64,000 nt of DNA from Verrucomicrobium sp. BvORR034 (GTDB lineage Bacteria > Verrucomicrobiota > Verrucomicrobiia > Verrucomicrobiales > Verrucomicrobiaceae). The notes under the pieces are model-generated. The model was not told where the DNA came from, ran no database searches, and was given only the letters and a program-made list of their open reading frames with translations. A program made the translations under genes and the position numbers. Below, one piece after another: positions 8,558 to 17,696 of the stretch. The DNA is taken from assembly GCF_000739635.1 (NCBI RefSeq), contig NZ_BATQ01000147.1:1-64000 (forward strand), written 5' to 3'. The number at the start of each line of letters is the position of its first letter. Position 1 is the stretch's first letter.

Positions 8558-9634
8558 TTATCTCTGCCGCGCCTGCGTGTGACGTTTCACCCAGTTCGTG
8601 GCATCCTCCAGCACCTCCTGGCGCTGGGAATCGTGCAAGAGCAAGTGGTAAGACTGGCGGTACCAGCGGATCGTTTTGTCCGGACTGCCGATCTGGTCAT
8701 AGAAGATCTGGATCTGCTCTTCACTGGCGATCACGTCGTTCGGACTCGCCAGCACCAGCACCGGCAGCTGTAGTTGGGTGGCAGCATGGGGAGCCGTGCG
8801 CATCATGTCATCCACCTCCCCCAGCAGGCGGAGGGTGAAGTGGGACACATAGTGGGAGGTGATCGCCATCTGGGCTCCGTGCGTGGTGTCATGCGTCACG
8901 CGGATCTGCTTGTCATCCACGCCCCCCAGGCGCTCCAGATTCACCTTGATCCACGGGGTCATGGCAATCGCAGAGTACAGCAGGGTGGCCCGTGCCCCCT
9001 TGGGCCGCAGACGCAGGCCCGCCGCCGGTGAGGAAAGCACCAGCCCAGCTGGAAGCTCGGCGGGGTCACGGATCTGGTCCGTCACCGTGTGCAGGGCGAT
9101 CAGGGTCCCCAGACTCTCCGCATACCAGATGATGGGCACCCCAGGATGCCGCTCCCGCACCAACCGGTGAAAGGTGAGCAGGTCCTTCTGCCAAACTTCT
9201 GCGGAGGAGATGTCGCCCCGGCGACGGCGGTCGGGGTCATTCCCCTGACCTCGCATCTCCATGCCATACACCGCCATGCCCAGCTCAGGCCAGGCATCCC
9301 GCAGCATCCAGAAGTCCAGCGCTGCCCCGCTCAGCCCATGCACGGTGATGACCACCGCCTTGGGCTTGCCGCCCTTGACCGGCTTGCCATCCCGCCAGGG
9401 CATGACCTTGCCGTCGTAGCTCCGCCAGGTTTGGGCTCCCAGTTCAGGCTTCATCTGACGGGCCGCCCCAGGGCTCCCGCAGCTGGCCAGCAGCAGGCAG
9501 AACATGCCGCACCAGAAGGAGCAAAAGGCCTGCAGTTTGGATTCATGGGCACTGGCAGCTGGCAGGTCAACCACGGCGGAGGCCGTGTTCCAGTGCGGAC
9601 CGGATGAAGGTCTTTTGCGCTTCGATACGGTCAT
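8558..9634 (-). CDS. monoacylglycerol-lipase-like alpha/beta hydrolase, probable lipoprotein
   Basis: A serine hydrolase of the Hydrolase_4/S33 group: VHGLSG near the oxyanion hole, MRGQGND, nucleophile elbow WYAESLGT, acid in LASPNDVIAS and base in SYHLLLHD. The N-terminal part contains a lipobox-like LLLASCGS, suggesting a lipid-anchored envelope enzyme acting on lipid esters. The start is uncertain: the ATG at 9634 gives 358 residues but overlaps the upstream gene by 68 bases; a GTG at 9574 would leave a more normal signal before the lipobox; the ATG at 9505 would make the signal too short. Confidence 0.8.
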   Translation of the reverse strand: MTVSKRKRPSSGPHWNTASAVVDLPAASAHESKLQAFCSFWCGMFCLLLASCGSPGAARQMKPELGAQTWRSYDGKVMPWRDGKPVKGGKPKAVVITVHGLSGAALDFWMLRDAWPELGMAVYGMEMRGQGNDPDRRRRGDISSAEVWQKDLLTFHRLVRERHPGVPIIWYAESLGTLIALHTVTDQIRDPAELPAGLVLSSPAAGLRLRPKGARATLLYSAIAMTPWIKVNLERLGGVDDKQIRVTHDTTHGAQMAITSHYVSHFTLRLLGEVDDMMRTAPHAATQLQLPVLVLASPNDVIASEEQIQIFYDQIGSPDKTIRWYRQSYHLLLHDSQRQEVLEDATNWVKRHTQARQR

Positions 9635-10334
9635 GCAGGGAAAACTCCGAGGGGGATTCGAAGGTAAGTGTGAGCGGTGTACCCATCAAATGCAACACAA
9701 TGGCTTCGGGATGGCCAGGCATTTCCGGCAACACCCGGCGCACGATCAGGCCGTCCTTGGCAGCACGCCCGTCGATCCGTTTGCGCTGATCGATGGGTAA
9801 AACGCGGGCGCAGTCGTTCAGGATCGCATGGCCCACCACCGGGTGGCGCGGGTTCAGCTCGTACAGGTAGCAGCCCTGCCCGTCATAGTCCTCATGCAGA
9901 CAGAGGGCCAGGGCAAACTCCCGTCCAGCCACCACCCGCAGCCACGCGGTGATGAGGGGATGCCCGGGCACGTTGAAGCTCCGGTTCAGATCCGCGCCAT
10001 CTTGGTCGATCCGGGTGTTCATGATGAGCCCATGCGGGTTCAGCACTGGGAAAATCAGAAATCGGTCCGTCTTGAACCGGGCCACATTCTCCCTGGCCCA
10101 GGCCAGCAGCCCCCAGGGGGCGGCAGCCTCATCGCCATGAATGCCAGCAGAGAGGTAGATGGTCGGACGCGCATCTCTGGCCGCATCCTTGGTGCGGAGG
10201 ACGTACACAGGCAGCTCTCCCACCCGGGCAAACACCTCCATCTTCAGCCCCGCCTCTTTCGCCAGCGCCTGCCACTCCCTCACCAGCGCCCGGTAGTCAT
10301 GGGCACGGTGGTTGGCCAGGGGATGGACGGACAT
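9567..10334 (-). CDS. M14-family zinc carboxypeptidase
   Basis: A 255-residue cytoplasmic-looking metallopeptidase. Zinc ligands are visible as HGDE (His66, Glu69) and a later His147 in ALCLHEDY; the substrate-anchoring Arg lies in GADLNRSF, and the candidate catalytic Glu in LTLTFESPSE. This layout fits M14 peptidases such as MpaA-type murein-peptide amidases or the related succinylglutamate desuccinylase/aspartoacylase branch. The neighbouring mpl gene makes a role in murein tripeptide turnover attractive, but that is inference. The ATG at 10334 is chosen over an upstream TTG. Confidence 0.82.
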   Translation of the reverse strand: MSVHPLANHRAHDYRALVREWQALAKEAGLKMEVFARVGELPVYVLRTKDAARDARPTIYLSAGIHGDEAAAPWGLLAWARENVARFKTDRFLIFPVLNPHGLIMNTRIDQDGADLNRSFNVPGHPLITAWLRVVAGREFALALCLHEDYDGQGCYLYELNPRHPVVGHAILNDCARVLPIDQRKRIDGRAAKDGLIVRRVLPEMPGHPEAIVLHLMGTPLTLTFESPSEFSLHDRIEAQKTFIRSALEHGLRRG

Positions 10335-10410
10335 CGCGGGAGTCGTGGCAGTTCTCAAGGTTGCATTTCACTACGTCTGCGGAAGCCCGCCGACCTGCAA
10401 AACGCACCTC

Positions 10411-11793
10411 TTAAAGCCGGTCCATCAGCTTGCCGTGGATGCCCTCAAACCCGCCATTGCTGAAGACGATCACCACATCGCCCTCTTTCGCCAGAGGCTT
10501 GAGTCGCTCGATGATGGCGTCCACGTTCCGCTCATGATAGCTCGGTCGCCCGGAGGCGCTCACGGCTGCGGCCACAGCGTCCACGTCCAGGAGCTGGCCG
10601 GCAGGCACTTTCTCCGGCATGTTCACCGCCGCAATGATGCTGCCGTCAGCCTCCTTGAGCGCGTCAATCAGCTCACCCTGCAAGGTGTTACGGCGGCTGG
10701 TATTGGACCGCGGCTCGAACAGCGCCCAGAGACGGCTCTGGGGATACTTCTGACGCAGACCCCGCAGCGTCTCCCGGATCGCGGTCGGATGGTGGCCAAA
10801 GTCGTCGATGATCGTGATGCCATGCACCTTGCCCCGCTCGGTCTGGCGACGCTTCACCCCGCGGAACTCTAGCAGGGCCGCACGAATGTCACTGTCTGAG
10901 AGACCAGCAAACCGAGCCACACAGATGGCCATGGCGGCATTGCGGGCGTTGAACTCGCCCACCATCGGCAGGCGGAAGGCCACGCCGTTCAGCTCAAAGT
11001 CGGTGTGCTCAGGCGCTGCAGAGGTCACGCGCAGGCGCACTTCACAGTCTTCACCCGTGCCCACGGTCACCGCCGGGGCCGGGCAGGCCTCTAGCAGTTT
11101 GCGACAGTTCGCCTCATCCCCGTTCAGGAATACCTTGCCGTTCCGCGGTACCACCCGCAGAAGCCGGCTGAAGGTCAGCAAAATGTCATCCAGCGTGTTG
11201 AAAATGTCCGCGTGATCGAACTCGATGTTGTTCACGATCACCGCTTCCGGGAGATAGTGGAGAAACTTGGACCGCTTGTCGAAGAAGGCCGTGTCATACT
11301 CGTCCCCTTCGATCACGAAGCACTCGGAGTCCGAGTAACGCGCGCCCACATCGAAATTATCCGGCACACCACCGATGAGATAGCCGGGATTTTTTCCAGC
11401 GTGCTCCAGCAGCCACGTGAGGATGGAGGTCGTCGTGGTTTTGCCATGTGTGCCGGAAACCACAAAGTTCCGCTTCCCCTGCATCACTTCCCACTTCAGC
11501 AGTTCCGGAAGGGAGGTGTAGGGCAGCTTGCGTTCCAGCAGGGCTTCCACTTCGGGATTGCCGCGGGAGACCGCGTTGCCCACCACATACATGTCGGCGT
11601 CATCGGGCAGGTTTTCCGCCTTGTACCCACTGGCGATCTCAATGCCGTGGCTCTCCAGCATCGTGGACATGGGCGGATACACCGCATTGTCAGAACCCGT
11701 GATCTTGTGTCCTAGCTGGCGGAAAGCGGCTGCGGCGGATCCCATGGCGGTGCCGCAAATGCCAATGAAGTGAAAGTGCTTGGTCTGACTCAT
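10411..11793 (-). CDS. mpl: UDP-N-acetylmuramate:L-alanyl-gamma-D-glutamyl-meso-diaminopimelate ligase
   Basis: A 460-residue Mur-ligase that joins recycled murein tripeptide directly to UDP-MurNAc in the cytoplasm. It begins FHFIGICGTAMGS (Rossmann-type nucleotide site), has the ATP loop SGTHGKTTTT at about 113-122, INNIE-type block VNNIEFDHADIF, GEFNARNAAMAI and DDFGHHPTAIRET, the last being characteristic of the MurC/Mpl group. The insertion pattern and the short IGICGTAMG start favour Mpl over MurC. The frame is open further upstream, but the ATG at 11793 starts at the conserved fold. The adjacent M14 peptidase gene lies 76 bases downstream on the same strand. Confidence 0.9.
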   Translation of the reverse strand: MSQTKHFHFIGICGTAMGSAAAAFRQLGHKITGSDNAVYPPMSTMLESHGIEIASGYKAENLPDDADMYVVGNAVSRGNPEVEALLERKLPYTSLPELLKWEVMQGKRNFVVSGTHGKTTTTSILTWLLEHAGKNPGYLIGGVPDNFDVGARYSDSECFVIEGDEYDTAFFDKRSKFLHYLPEAVIVNNIEFDHADIFNTLDDILLTFSRLLRVVPRNGKVFLNGDEANCRKLLEACPAPAVTVGTGEDCEVRLRVTSAAPEHTDFELNGVAFRLPMVGEFNARNAAMAICVARFAGLSDSDIRAALLEFRGVKRRQTERGKVHGITIIDDFGHHPTAIRETLRGLRQKYPQSRLWALFEPRSNTSRRNTLQGELIDALKEADGSIIAAVNMPEKVPAGQLLDVDAVAAAVSASGRPSYHERNVDAIIERLKPLAKEGDVVIVFSNGGFEGIHGKLMDRL

Positions 11794-11977
11794 GAAGCGA
11801 TGACTGGGGGAAATCCGGAAAATGCGAAAGGCTGAGCCGCGCTTCTTAAAGTGGAGCAGGCGTCCGTGCAAGTGAGTGTTTGCCCGCCTGTGCGTTCCCT
11901 GTGGTGATGACATCGTTGACACGAAGTGAGCCCACGCTTGCATCCCGGGTGGGAAACCGGGATAAAGGCCCTCAACC

Positions 11978-12409
11978 ATGGAAAAAAACTCCTCCCCTGC
12001 GTCCCCCTCCTCAGCTCTGGAGCTCGTCCAGCAGCTCTACACCGCCTTTGAACATCGTGATGTGGCCACCGTGGCCAGTCTGCTGGACTCACACGCCATC
12101 ATTTCCCAGTCCGCCCTGCTCCCCTGGGGCGGCACCTTCGAGGGGCTGGAGGGTTTTAGCCGCTTCTTCGGCATCCTTCTCCAGCATATCGACTCCAAGG
12201 TGACCGTGGAACGCTACATCGACGCCGGGGAATGCATCGTCGCCGTCGGCAGCACCCGAGGCACCGTGAACGTCAACGGCGCCAGCTTCGAAGTCCCCGT
12301 CGTGCACGTCTGGCAGGTGGAGGAGGGCAAGATCACCAAGTTCTCACCCTATATCGACGTGCCAACCATGAACGCCGCCCTTCACAAGGAACCCATCCCC
12401 ACTTCCTAG
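11978..12409 (+). CDS. SnoaL-like / NTF2-like fold protein
   Basis: A 143-residue protein whose pattern ELVQQLYTAFEHRDVATVASLLDSHAII, followed by FEGLEGFSRFFGILLQHID and VVHVWQVEEGKITKFSPYID, is typical of the SnoaL-like NTF2 superfamily. Members are small ligand-binding or isomerase-like proteins; no specific function can be assigned. It is divergent from mpl and convergent with the HAD gene at 12435, and looks monocistronic. Confidence 0.8.
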   Translation: MEKNSSPASPSSALELVQQLYTAFEHRDVATVASLLDSHAIISQSALLPWGGTFEGLEGFSRFFGILLQHIDSKVTVERYIDAGECIVAVGSTRGTVNVNGASFEVPVVHVWQVEEGKITKFSPYIDVPTMNAALHKEPIPTS

Positions 12410-12434
12410 CCAACAATCCAACACTCCGCATTCC

Positions 12435-13313
12435 TCAGAATCCCGGCGCACTTACCGTGGAGTTCTCGATCTCGAACCGCTTCCGCCGGAGCATGCCATC
12501 CGCTATTTCCAAAACCATCTCCTCCAGCAGCAGGCGCAGGTGGCTGCTGGCGCGGTAGTCGCTGGGCGCGATGTACTTCACCCGGTCGGCATGGGCCGTG
12601 AGTTGATAACACTTGCGGAAGCTGCTGCGGGTGGTGTCCGCCGGGTTGTACACGGCCACCGCGTTGCCGCCATACTTGCGCATGAGGGTGAAGCACGGCA
12701 CATCCGTGGGCCCATCGCCAATGTAGATCATGTGCTGGAACGGGATGGGGCGCATGTCTGCCGGCATGTGATCATTCACATCATCGCCCGGCTCCAGCAT
12801 GCCCTTGTTGATGCGGAAGAGGTACTGCGTCTTCGTGGTGTGGCCGATGACCCGCTTGGGGAAATTGATGCGGCCCTCACGGTCTTCGGAGAACTCACAA
12901 CCAAACACCGCATTCACATGAGGACGCAGTGCGCTGCCCTCGATCAACTCCTTCAGGCCTGAGGAGATGATGTAGTGCTCCAGCTTGATGCCCATGGTCT
13001 TGTGCTCGGGGCGCAGCACACCGTTCATCTCCTGGAACATGTCCGGCAGGCCCGGGTAGAAGTGGAGCTTGGAGCCCAGCGCACGCAGCTCTGCATTGGA
13101 AGGCCGGACGGGCGTCAGACAGTCCAGCATGACCTTCAGATAGGCCAGTTCATTGTCGAACCCATCCTCCCTTACGAGGGCGTGCGCCTTCTTCCAGAAC
13201 TGCTCCACATGGATGCCAAAGTGCGGAAACACCACCTCATCCGTCATGTAGTACGGGCTGAGGGTCTGATCATAATCGTAAACTAGGCCAATGGTGGTCT
13301 GAGCGGCTGCCAT
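12435..13313 (-). CDS. HAD-superfamily hydrolase, phosphoserine-phosphatase-like
   Basis: A 292-residue protein with HAD motif I as YDYDQTLSP (nucleophile Asp in the DxDxT pattern), motif II probably YIISSGLKE, and motif IV GDGPTDVPCF. The large middle segment between motifs I and II is a helical cap. A phosphatase acting on a small phosphorylated metabolite is likely; the substrate is unknown. It is followed in the opposite direction by the NTF2-like gene and preceded by the epimerase gene on the same strand, 46 bases away. Confidence 0.8.
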   Translation of the reverse strand: MAAAQTTIGLVYDYDQTLSPYYMTDEVVFPHFGIHVEQFWKKAHALVREDGFDNELAYLKVMLDCLTPVRPSNAELRALGSKLHFYPGLPDMFQEMNGVLRPEHKTMGIKLEHYIISSGLKELIEGSALRPHVNAVFGCEFSEDREGRINFPKRVIGHTTKTQYLFRINKGMLEPGDDVNDHMPADMRPIPFQHMIYIGDGPTDVPCFTLMRKYGGNAVAVYNPADTTRSSFRKCYQLTAHADRVKYIAPSDYRASSHLRLLLEEMVLEIADGMLRRKRFEIENSTVSAPGF

Positions 13314-13359
13314 GAGGAAGGAGTGAGGAGGAAAGAAAATCTAACGGGGGTCGAAAGGA

Positions 13360-14253
13360 TCAAACGAGCGAAGCCACGGCCTCGCGGAACTGCGAGTGCT
13401 TGAAGACGTAGCCACTGTCAAGCGCCGCCTGGGGCACAGCCCGCTGGCTCTCGAGCACCACGGAGGCCAACTCGCCCATGAGCAGCTTCATGCCAAAGGC
13501 GGGCGTGGGGATGAACGTCGTCGTGCCCAGCACACTGGCGATCTGCTGGGTCATCTCCGCATTCGTCACCGGATGCGGCGCGGAGAGATTAAAGGGCCCT
13601 TCACAGGCCGGGTTCTCCAGCAGATGCAGGATCAGCCCCACCTCGTCCACCAGATGGATCCAGGGCACCCACTGTTTCCCATCACCCAGACGGCTGCCCA
13701 GTCGCAGGCTGAAGATCTTTTTCAACATCGGCCAGGCTGCGCCCCCCTGACCCAACACCATGCCAGTGCGCAGCAGGGCCACCCGGGCTCCAGGGATCTG
13801 GTTCGCTTCGTTGGCCGCCTTCTCCCAGTCCCGGCACACATCCGCCAGGAAGCCCGTCCCCATGGGAGCCTTCTCCGTGAGCACCTCGTCGCCGCGGTTG
13901 CCATAGGCACCAGTTCCAGAGGCGCACAGGAGCACCTTGGGCCCGTCTGGACTGGCCTTCATGGCCTCCACCACGGCTTCCGTCACCGGAATGCGACTGT
14001 CACGGATCCGCTGCTTCTTGGCATCGGTCCAGTAGCCCATCACACTCTCACCGGCCAGATGGACGATGGCGTCCAGGCCACCCAGGTTCAGGGCTGGCTT
14101 CTCGGTCATGTCCAGCACCCGGCACTCCACCGCCCACTCCGGCGGTGACTGGGGCTTGCGCGAAAAAACGATCACTTCATGGCCGCGCTGCTGGGCCTCA
14201 CGCCCCACGGCCGCGCCAATGAACCCCAACCCACCCGTGATGCCGATTCTCAT
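13360..14253 (-). CDS. TIGR01777-family NAD-dependent epimerase (YfcH/SDR39U1-like)
   Basis: A 297-residue Rossmann-fold protein. The dinucleotide site is GITGGLGFIG at the N-terminus; DAIVHLAGESVMGYWTDAKK followed by IRDSRIPVTEAV is the hallmark of the TIGR01777/YfcH group, and VLLCASGTGAYG carries the tyrosine of the active-site region. The C-terminal domain matches the DUF1731 type (LLMGELASVVLESQRAVP, ALDSGYVFKH). The physiological substrate of this family is not established. Confidence 0.88.
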   Translation of the reverse strand: MRIGITGGLGFIGAAVGREAQQRGHEVIVFSRKPQSPPEWAVECRVLDMTEKPALNLGGLDAIVHLAGESVMGYWTDAKKQRIRDSRIPVTEAVVEAMKASPDGPKVLLCASGTGAYGNRGDEVLTEKAPMGTGFLADVCRDWEKAANEANQIPGARVALLRTGMVLGQGGAAWPMLKKIFSLRLGSRLGDGKQWVPWIHLVDEVGLILHLLENPACEGPFNLSAPHPVTNAEMTQQIASVLGTTTFIPTPAFGMKLLMGELASVVLESQRAVPQAALDSGYVFKHSQFREAVASLV

Positions 14254-14339
14254 GCCAGGAACTCAAGACCCAGACCGGGAACTTGCAAGGCCAAGCGGGT
14301 GATTCTTGGCCCTGTTCTCCGTCACCTCTGGATGCCAGC

Positions 14340-15182
14340 TCAGGGCGGCGAGGCCCAGCGACCGCTTGCCGGGAAGGGATTCGCCTTCTCGCGCCGCTGA
14401 ATGTCGCCCGTACGCCATGGGCCGGGAACCGGGTCTGAAAAGTGCGGCACCGCATCCTCCCCGAGGAAAACGGCCACGCCGATGACGCCCACATTCCGGG
14501 TGTCACCGTGCTTCATGGCCGCATAGGACCGGGAGACGCTGGCAAAGCGGAAGGCCGCCACCTGGTTCATGGAAGTACGCCATCCCTCGATGCGCACCGA
14601 CCCGTGCCCCGGAATCACGTAACCGCGCTTCTGCACAGAAGCCGGTCTCCCGTCCAGAACATCCAGACCATCCACCGACACCACCACCTCCACCCGGCGG
14701 CTGGTTTCGTTGCGCAGCAGAATGTCATACCGCTCTCCAGGCTCGCCAATCACGTAGGTGTTGCCGTCCTCCACTCCACGAAGCCAGCCCCCCTCGCTCT
14801 TCAGACCGAAGGACACCGAACCACTGCCAATTTTCTTCCACCCACTGAATTTCCTGCCACCGCCCCCGGTGGCCGCCAGCACGCCCTGTCGGTCGTTGTA
14901 GAAGATTTTCTCGCTGATGGCCGGGTGGGAACTGCCTCGTCGGAAAGTGGTGCTGTCCACTTCCGACCACCGGGACTCGCCAAAACCAGTCCCCAAGCCG
15001 GGGCGACTCTTCTCAGCCAGAGAAGCCGTGCGGGCAGAGCCTCCCAATGCCCCGTCGGAGCTGCTCCCAGACGAGACGGGAGACGCGCACTGGGTGGCCA
15101 ATGTGGCCAGGGCCAGGGCAAAAAGCCCGCGCAACGCGGACTGGAGGGAGAACACACGAGACCAGGGGGTGGAGCGTTTCAT
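14340..15182 (-). CDS. probable lipoprotein of unknown function
   Basis: A 280-residue protein starting MKRSTPWSRVFSLQSALRG, then a hydrophobic stretch and the lipobox-like LATQC. After a Ser/Gly-rich linker comes a globular part with VSVDGLDVLDGRPASV, KRGYVIPGHGSVRIEGWR and MNQVAAFRFASVSRSYAAMKHGD blocks, which looks like a beta-sandwich. I do not recognise a named family. The ATG at 15182 is chosen because it gives the lipoprotein signal. Confidence 0.65.
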   Translation of the reverse strand: MKRSTPWSRVFSLQSALRGLFALALATLATQCASPVSSGSSSDGALGGSARTASLAEKSRPGLGTGFGESRWSEVDSTTFRRGSSHPAISEKIFYNDRQGVLAATGGGGRKFSGWKKIGSGSVSFGLKSEGGWLRGVEDGNTYVIGEPGERYDILLRNETSRRVEVVVSVDGLDVLDGRPASVQKRGYVIPGHGSVRIEGWRTSMNQVAAFRFASVSRSYAAMKHGDTRNVGVIGVAVFLGEDAVPHFSDPVPGPWRTGDIQRREKANPFPASGRWASPP

Positions 15183-15320
15183 GGGATCAGGGGGTCTTTC
15201 AAAAGCAGCCTTCGAGAACGGTGCTGCCACCCCTTCATGTGGAGAAAAACCGGAGCGTGACAGCAGCGTGCGTGATTTTTCTCCTTCGCCATGCCTGGAA
15301 TGTGGGATGCTGCCCCCGCA

Positions 15321-15824
15321 ATGATTGTTCGCCCCTCCACGTCAGAAGACCTGCCTGAAATCAAACGACTCCTCGATGCGGCTTTCGCTCCCAGTCTGTT
15401 TGAATCCACGCTCGTGGAGCTGATCATGAATCGGACAGAGGCTCATCATGACTGGGTGGCTCAGTCGGACTCCACGATTGCAGGTTTCATATCCTACACC
15501 GTGGCCACTCACGACTCCGCGCCCATTGGTTGGCACCTGGCTCCGCTCGCGGTGCATCCTGAATTCCAGCGTCAGGGCGTGGGCTCTCAACTGGTAACCA
15601 CCAGTTTGCGATCTTCGCCGCTAAAGGACCAACCGGTGTTTGTCCTCGGCGACCCCCATTTTTACGAACGCTTTGGCTTCAAAGCCCTGGAAAATCCAGA
15701 CTGTCCCTACGATCCCGGCAACGCTCACTTTCGCGCTCTGCGCTGGCGGGAACCCGCAGAGACCTTCGTCGTGGGGTACTCTCCAGCCTTCCATCTCACT
15801 GCCCAGCAGCTGGAGCAGATGTGA
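15321..15824 (+). CDS. GNAT-family N-acetyltransferase
   Basis: A 167-residue acetyl-CoA-dependent acyltransferase. IVRPSTSEDLPEIKRLLDAAF is the N-terminal strand/helix, LAVHPEFQRQGVGSQLV is the acetyl-CoA pyrophosphate-binding loop (Q/RxxGxG/A), and VLGDPHFYERFGFKAL the C-terminal core, similar to YhbS-type members. Substrate unknown. The ATG at 15321 starts directly at the conserved fold. It is divergent from the lipoprotein gene. Confidence 0.88.
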   Translation: MIVRPSTSEDLPEIKRLLDAAFAPSLFESTLVELIMNRTEAHHDWVAQSDSTIAGFISYTVATHDSAPIGWHLAPLAVHPEFQRQGVGSQLVTTSLRSSPLKDQPVFVLGDPHFYERFGFKALENPDCPYDPGNAHFRALRWREPAETFVVGYSPAFHLTAQQLEQM

Positions 15825-15912
15825 CGCGGTTCCCCTGATTCTTTGATGTGACAGAAATGTGATTTTCTGTTCGCGCTTGTCTGCATGACGGCTACTAGAT
15901 CGGCTCCCTCAC

Positions 15913-17010
15913 GTGATACTTATCCTTACGGCAGGCTTCGGCGACGGACACAACACAGCGGCACGCAACGTGGCGGGCGGCTTGCGCCGTCTTGCGCCCA
16001 ATGAAGAGGCCCTGGTGGTGGACTTGTTCGACATCGCGCATCCAGCACTCTCTCCTGTGATGAAGGAGAACTACCAGATGCTCATCACCCGTGCCCCCTC
16101 TGTGTGGGCGTGGATCTACGGTCGCTCTGCGAAAGTGAGCTTTGACGGGAGCCCCGATATTCTCGCCGGACTCCGCAAGGCTCTGGCGGGTCTTCTGAAA
16201 AAGCACCGCCCCCGCGCGATCGTCTGCACCTACCCGATCTATCCGAAGCTGCTCAAGCAGATTCAGGCCACCGGGGTGGTCACTCCGCCGATCTACACGG
16301 TCATCACGGACTCGATCAGCATTCACCCCATCTGGTTCATCGCTCCCAGCGACGCCTACTTTGTGGCGGACGAGGACTCCCGGAAGAGCGCCCTCCGGCT
16401 CTGCCGCGTGGCGGATGAGATCCATGTGGCAGGCTTCCCCGTGAGCCTCGATTTCCTGGACCAGCCCACGCCTGAAGAGAGCGCCTCCCCCCACGGGAAG
16501 ATCCTCTATCTGCCCTCCACGGGTTTGAAGCACGTCCAGCGCACGCTGGCCTCCCTGCGCCCGCTTCTGCTCGCAGGCACCAAGCTGACCCTGCCAGTGG
16601 GCAAACACGCCTCCCGGCTCTATCACGTGGTCACCCAGTTCGTGGACTCCGTTCCAGATGGCTCCGTGGAGGTCATCGGCTGGACCAACCGCATCCCCCG
16701 GCTCCTGCAGACGCATGACTTCGTCATCTGCAAGGCAGGCGGGGCCATCCTGCATGAGTCCCTCGCCGCCACCTGCCCGGCCATCATCGACTACGTCGTG
16801 CCCGGCCAGGAGGAAGGCAACGCCGAGCTGCTGACCAAACACGAGTGCGGGGTGACCACCACCACCCCGGAACAGACTGGCAAGGAAGCCGCCCGGCTCC
16901 TGGCCAACAACCGTGCGGAGGCCCGACGAATGAAGGCCAATATGAAGGCACTCAGCGAGCCGGATGCCGCCTTGAAAATCGCCTCGTGGGTGATCGCTCA
17001 TGCCCCGTGA
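15913..17010 (+). CDS. MGDG-synthase/UgtP-like lipid glycosyltransferase (GT28-type)
   Basis: A 365-residue GT-B enzyme. ILILTAGFGDGHNTAARNVAGGL is the N-terminal motif of monogalactosyldiacylglycerol synthase and diacylglycerol glucosyltransferases, and the C-terminal domain has the donor-binding pattern HDFVICKAGGAILHESLA and ... VPGQEEGNAELL. It likely transfers a hexose to a membrane lipid on the cytoplasmic face. The only start in the conserved position is a GTG at 15913. Its TGA overlaps a GTG of the downstream HAD gene, suggesting coupled translation. Confidence 0.82.
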   Translation: MILILTAGFGDGHNTAARNVAGGLRRLAPNEEALVVDLFDIAHPALSPVMKENYQMLITRAPSVWAWIYGRSAKVSFDGSPDILAGLRKALAGLLKKHRPRAIVCTYPIYPKLLKQIQATGVVTPPIYTVITDSISIHPIWFIAPSDAYFVADEDSRKSALRLCRVADEIHVAGFPVSLDFLDQPTPEESASPHGKILYLPSTGLKHVQRTLASLRPLLLAGTKLTLPVGKHASRLYHVVTQFVDSVPDGSVEVIGWTNRIPRLLQTHDFVICKAGGAILHESLAATCPAIIDYVVPGQEEGNAELLTKHECGVTTTTPEQTGKEAARLLANNRAEARRMKANMKALSEPDAALKIASWVIAHAP

Positions 17011-17018
17011 CCCGCACC

Positions 17019-17627
17019 ATGCCCGACTCCGCCCTGCTTTTCGACATCGGCAATGTGCTGGTCCATTTTGATTTCACCCCTGCCGCCCGCCGATTCGCCA
17101 CCCTGAGTGACGCAACCGAGGCCGAAGTGCTGGCACGGCTCCGCCCATTCAAGGACGATCTGGAGTCCGGCCGGATCAGCGACGACGATTTCATCCGCGA
17201 GAGTACGCGGCTCATCGGCTTCCATGGCACTCGGGAGGACTTTATCACCACCTGGGGAGACATTTTCACAGAGAACACCCCAATGATCGCGCTCGTGGAG
17301 GAACTGTCCGGGAAGGTGCCATTGTACCTCCTCTCCAACACCAGCGGTCTGCACAAGGAGTGGCTCTTCGCCAAATTTCCCGTTTTTCGCCACTTTGCGG
17401 GAGGGATCTACTCGCATGAAGCGCAGTGCATGAAGCCGCACGACGCGATCTTCCAACAAGCGGTGGCTGCCTATGGACTCGATCCCGCCCGCACGTTCTA
17501 TATCGATGATCTGGAGGACAATATCGCGACGGGACAGCGCCTCGGATTCGTCAGCCATCACTACCACCACGACCGCCATGCCGCTCTGGAGGCGGAACTG
17601 CGGGCTTGGCTGGGCACCCCGGCGTGA
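17019..17627 (+). CDS. HAD-IA family phosphatase (YihX-like)
   Basis: A 202-residue HAD hydrolase: motif I LLFDIGNVLVHFD, motif II LLSNTSGLH, motif III with Lys in SHEAQCMKPHDAIF, motif IV FYIDDLEDN. This pattern is that of YihX-type sugar-phosphate phosphatases. A GTG at 17007, overlapping the stop of the glycosyltransferase in GTGA, is an alternative start four codons upstream. Coupling to the glycolipid synthase suggests a role in the same pathway, perhaps precursor or by-product dephosphorylation; that is inference. Confidence 0.82.
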   Translation: MPDSALLFDIGNVLVHFDFTPAARRFATLSDATEAEVLARLRPFKDDLESGRISDDDFIRESTRLIGFHGTREDFITTWGDIFTENTPMIALVEELSGKVPLYLLSNTSGLHKEWLFAKFPVFRHFAGGIYSHEAQCMKPHDAIFQQAVAAYGLDPARTFYIDDLEDNIATGQRLGFVSHHYHHDRHAALEAELRAWLGTPA

Positions 17628-17696
17628 CAGGCCCGTCACGCAAAAGAGGCCTTTTTCGTTTCCCCGCCTGCTAGCGGTGGTGTAGGCTCTTCGCCT

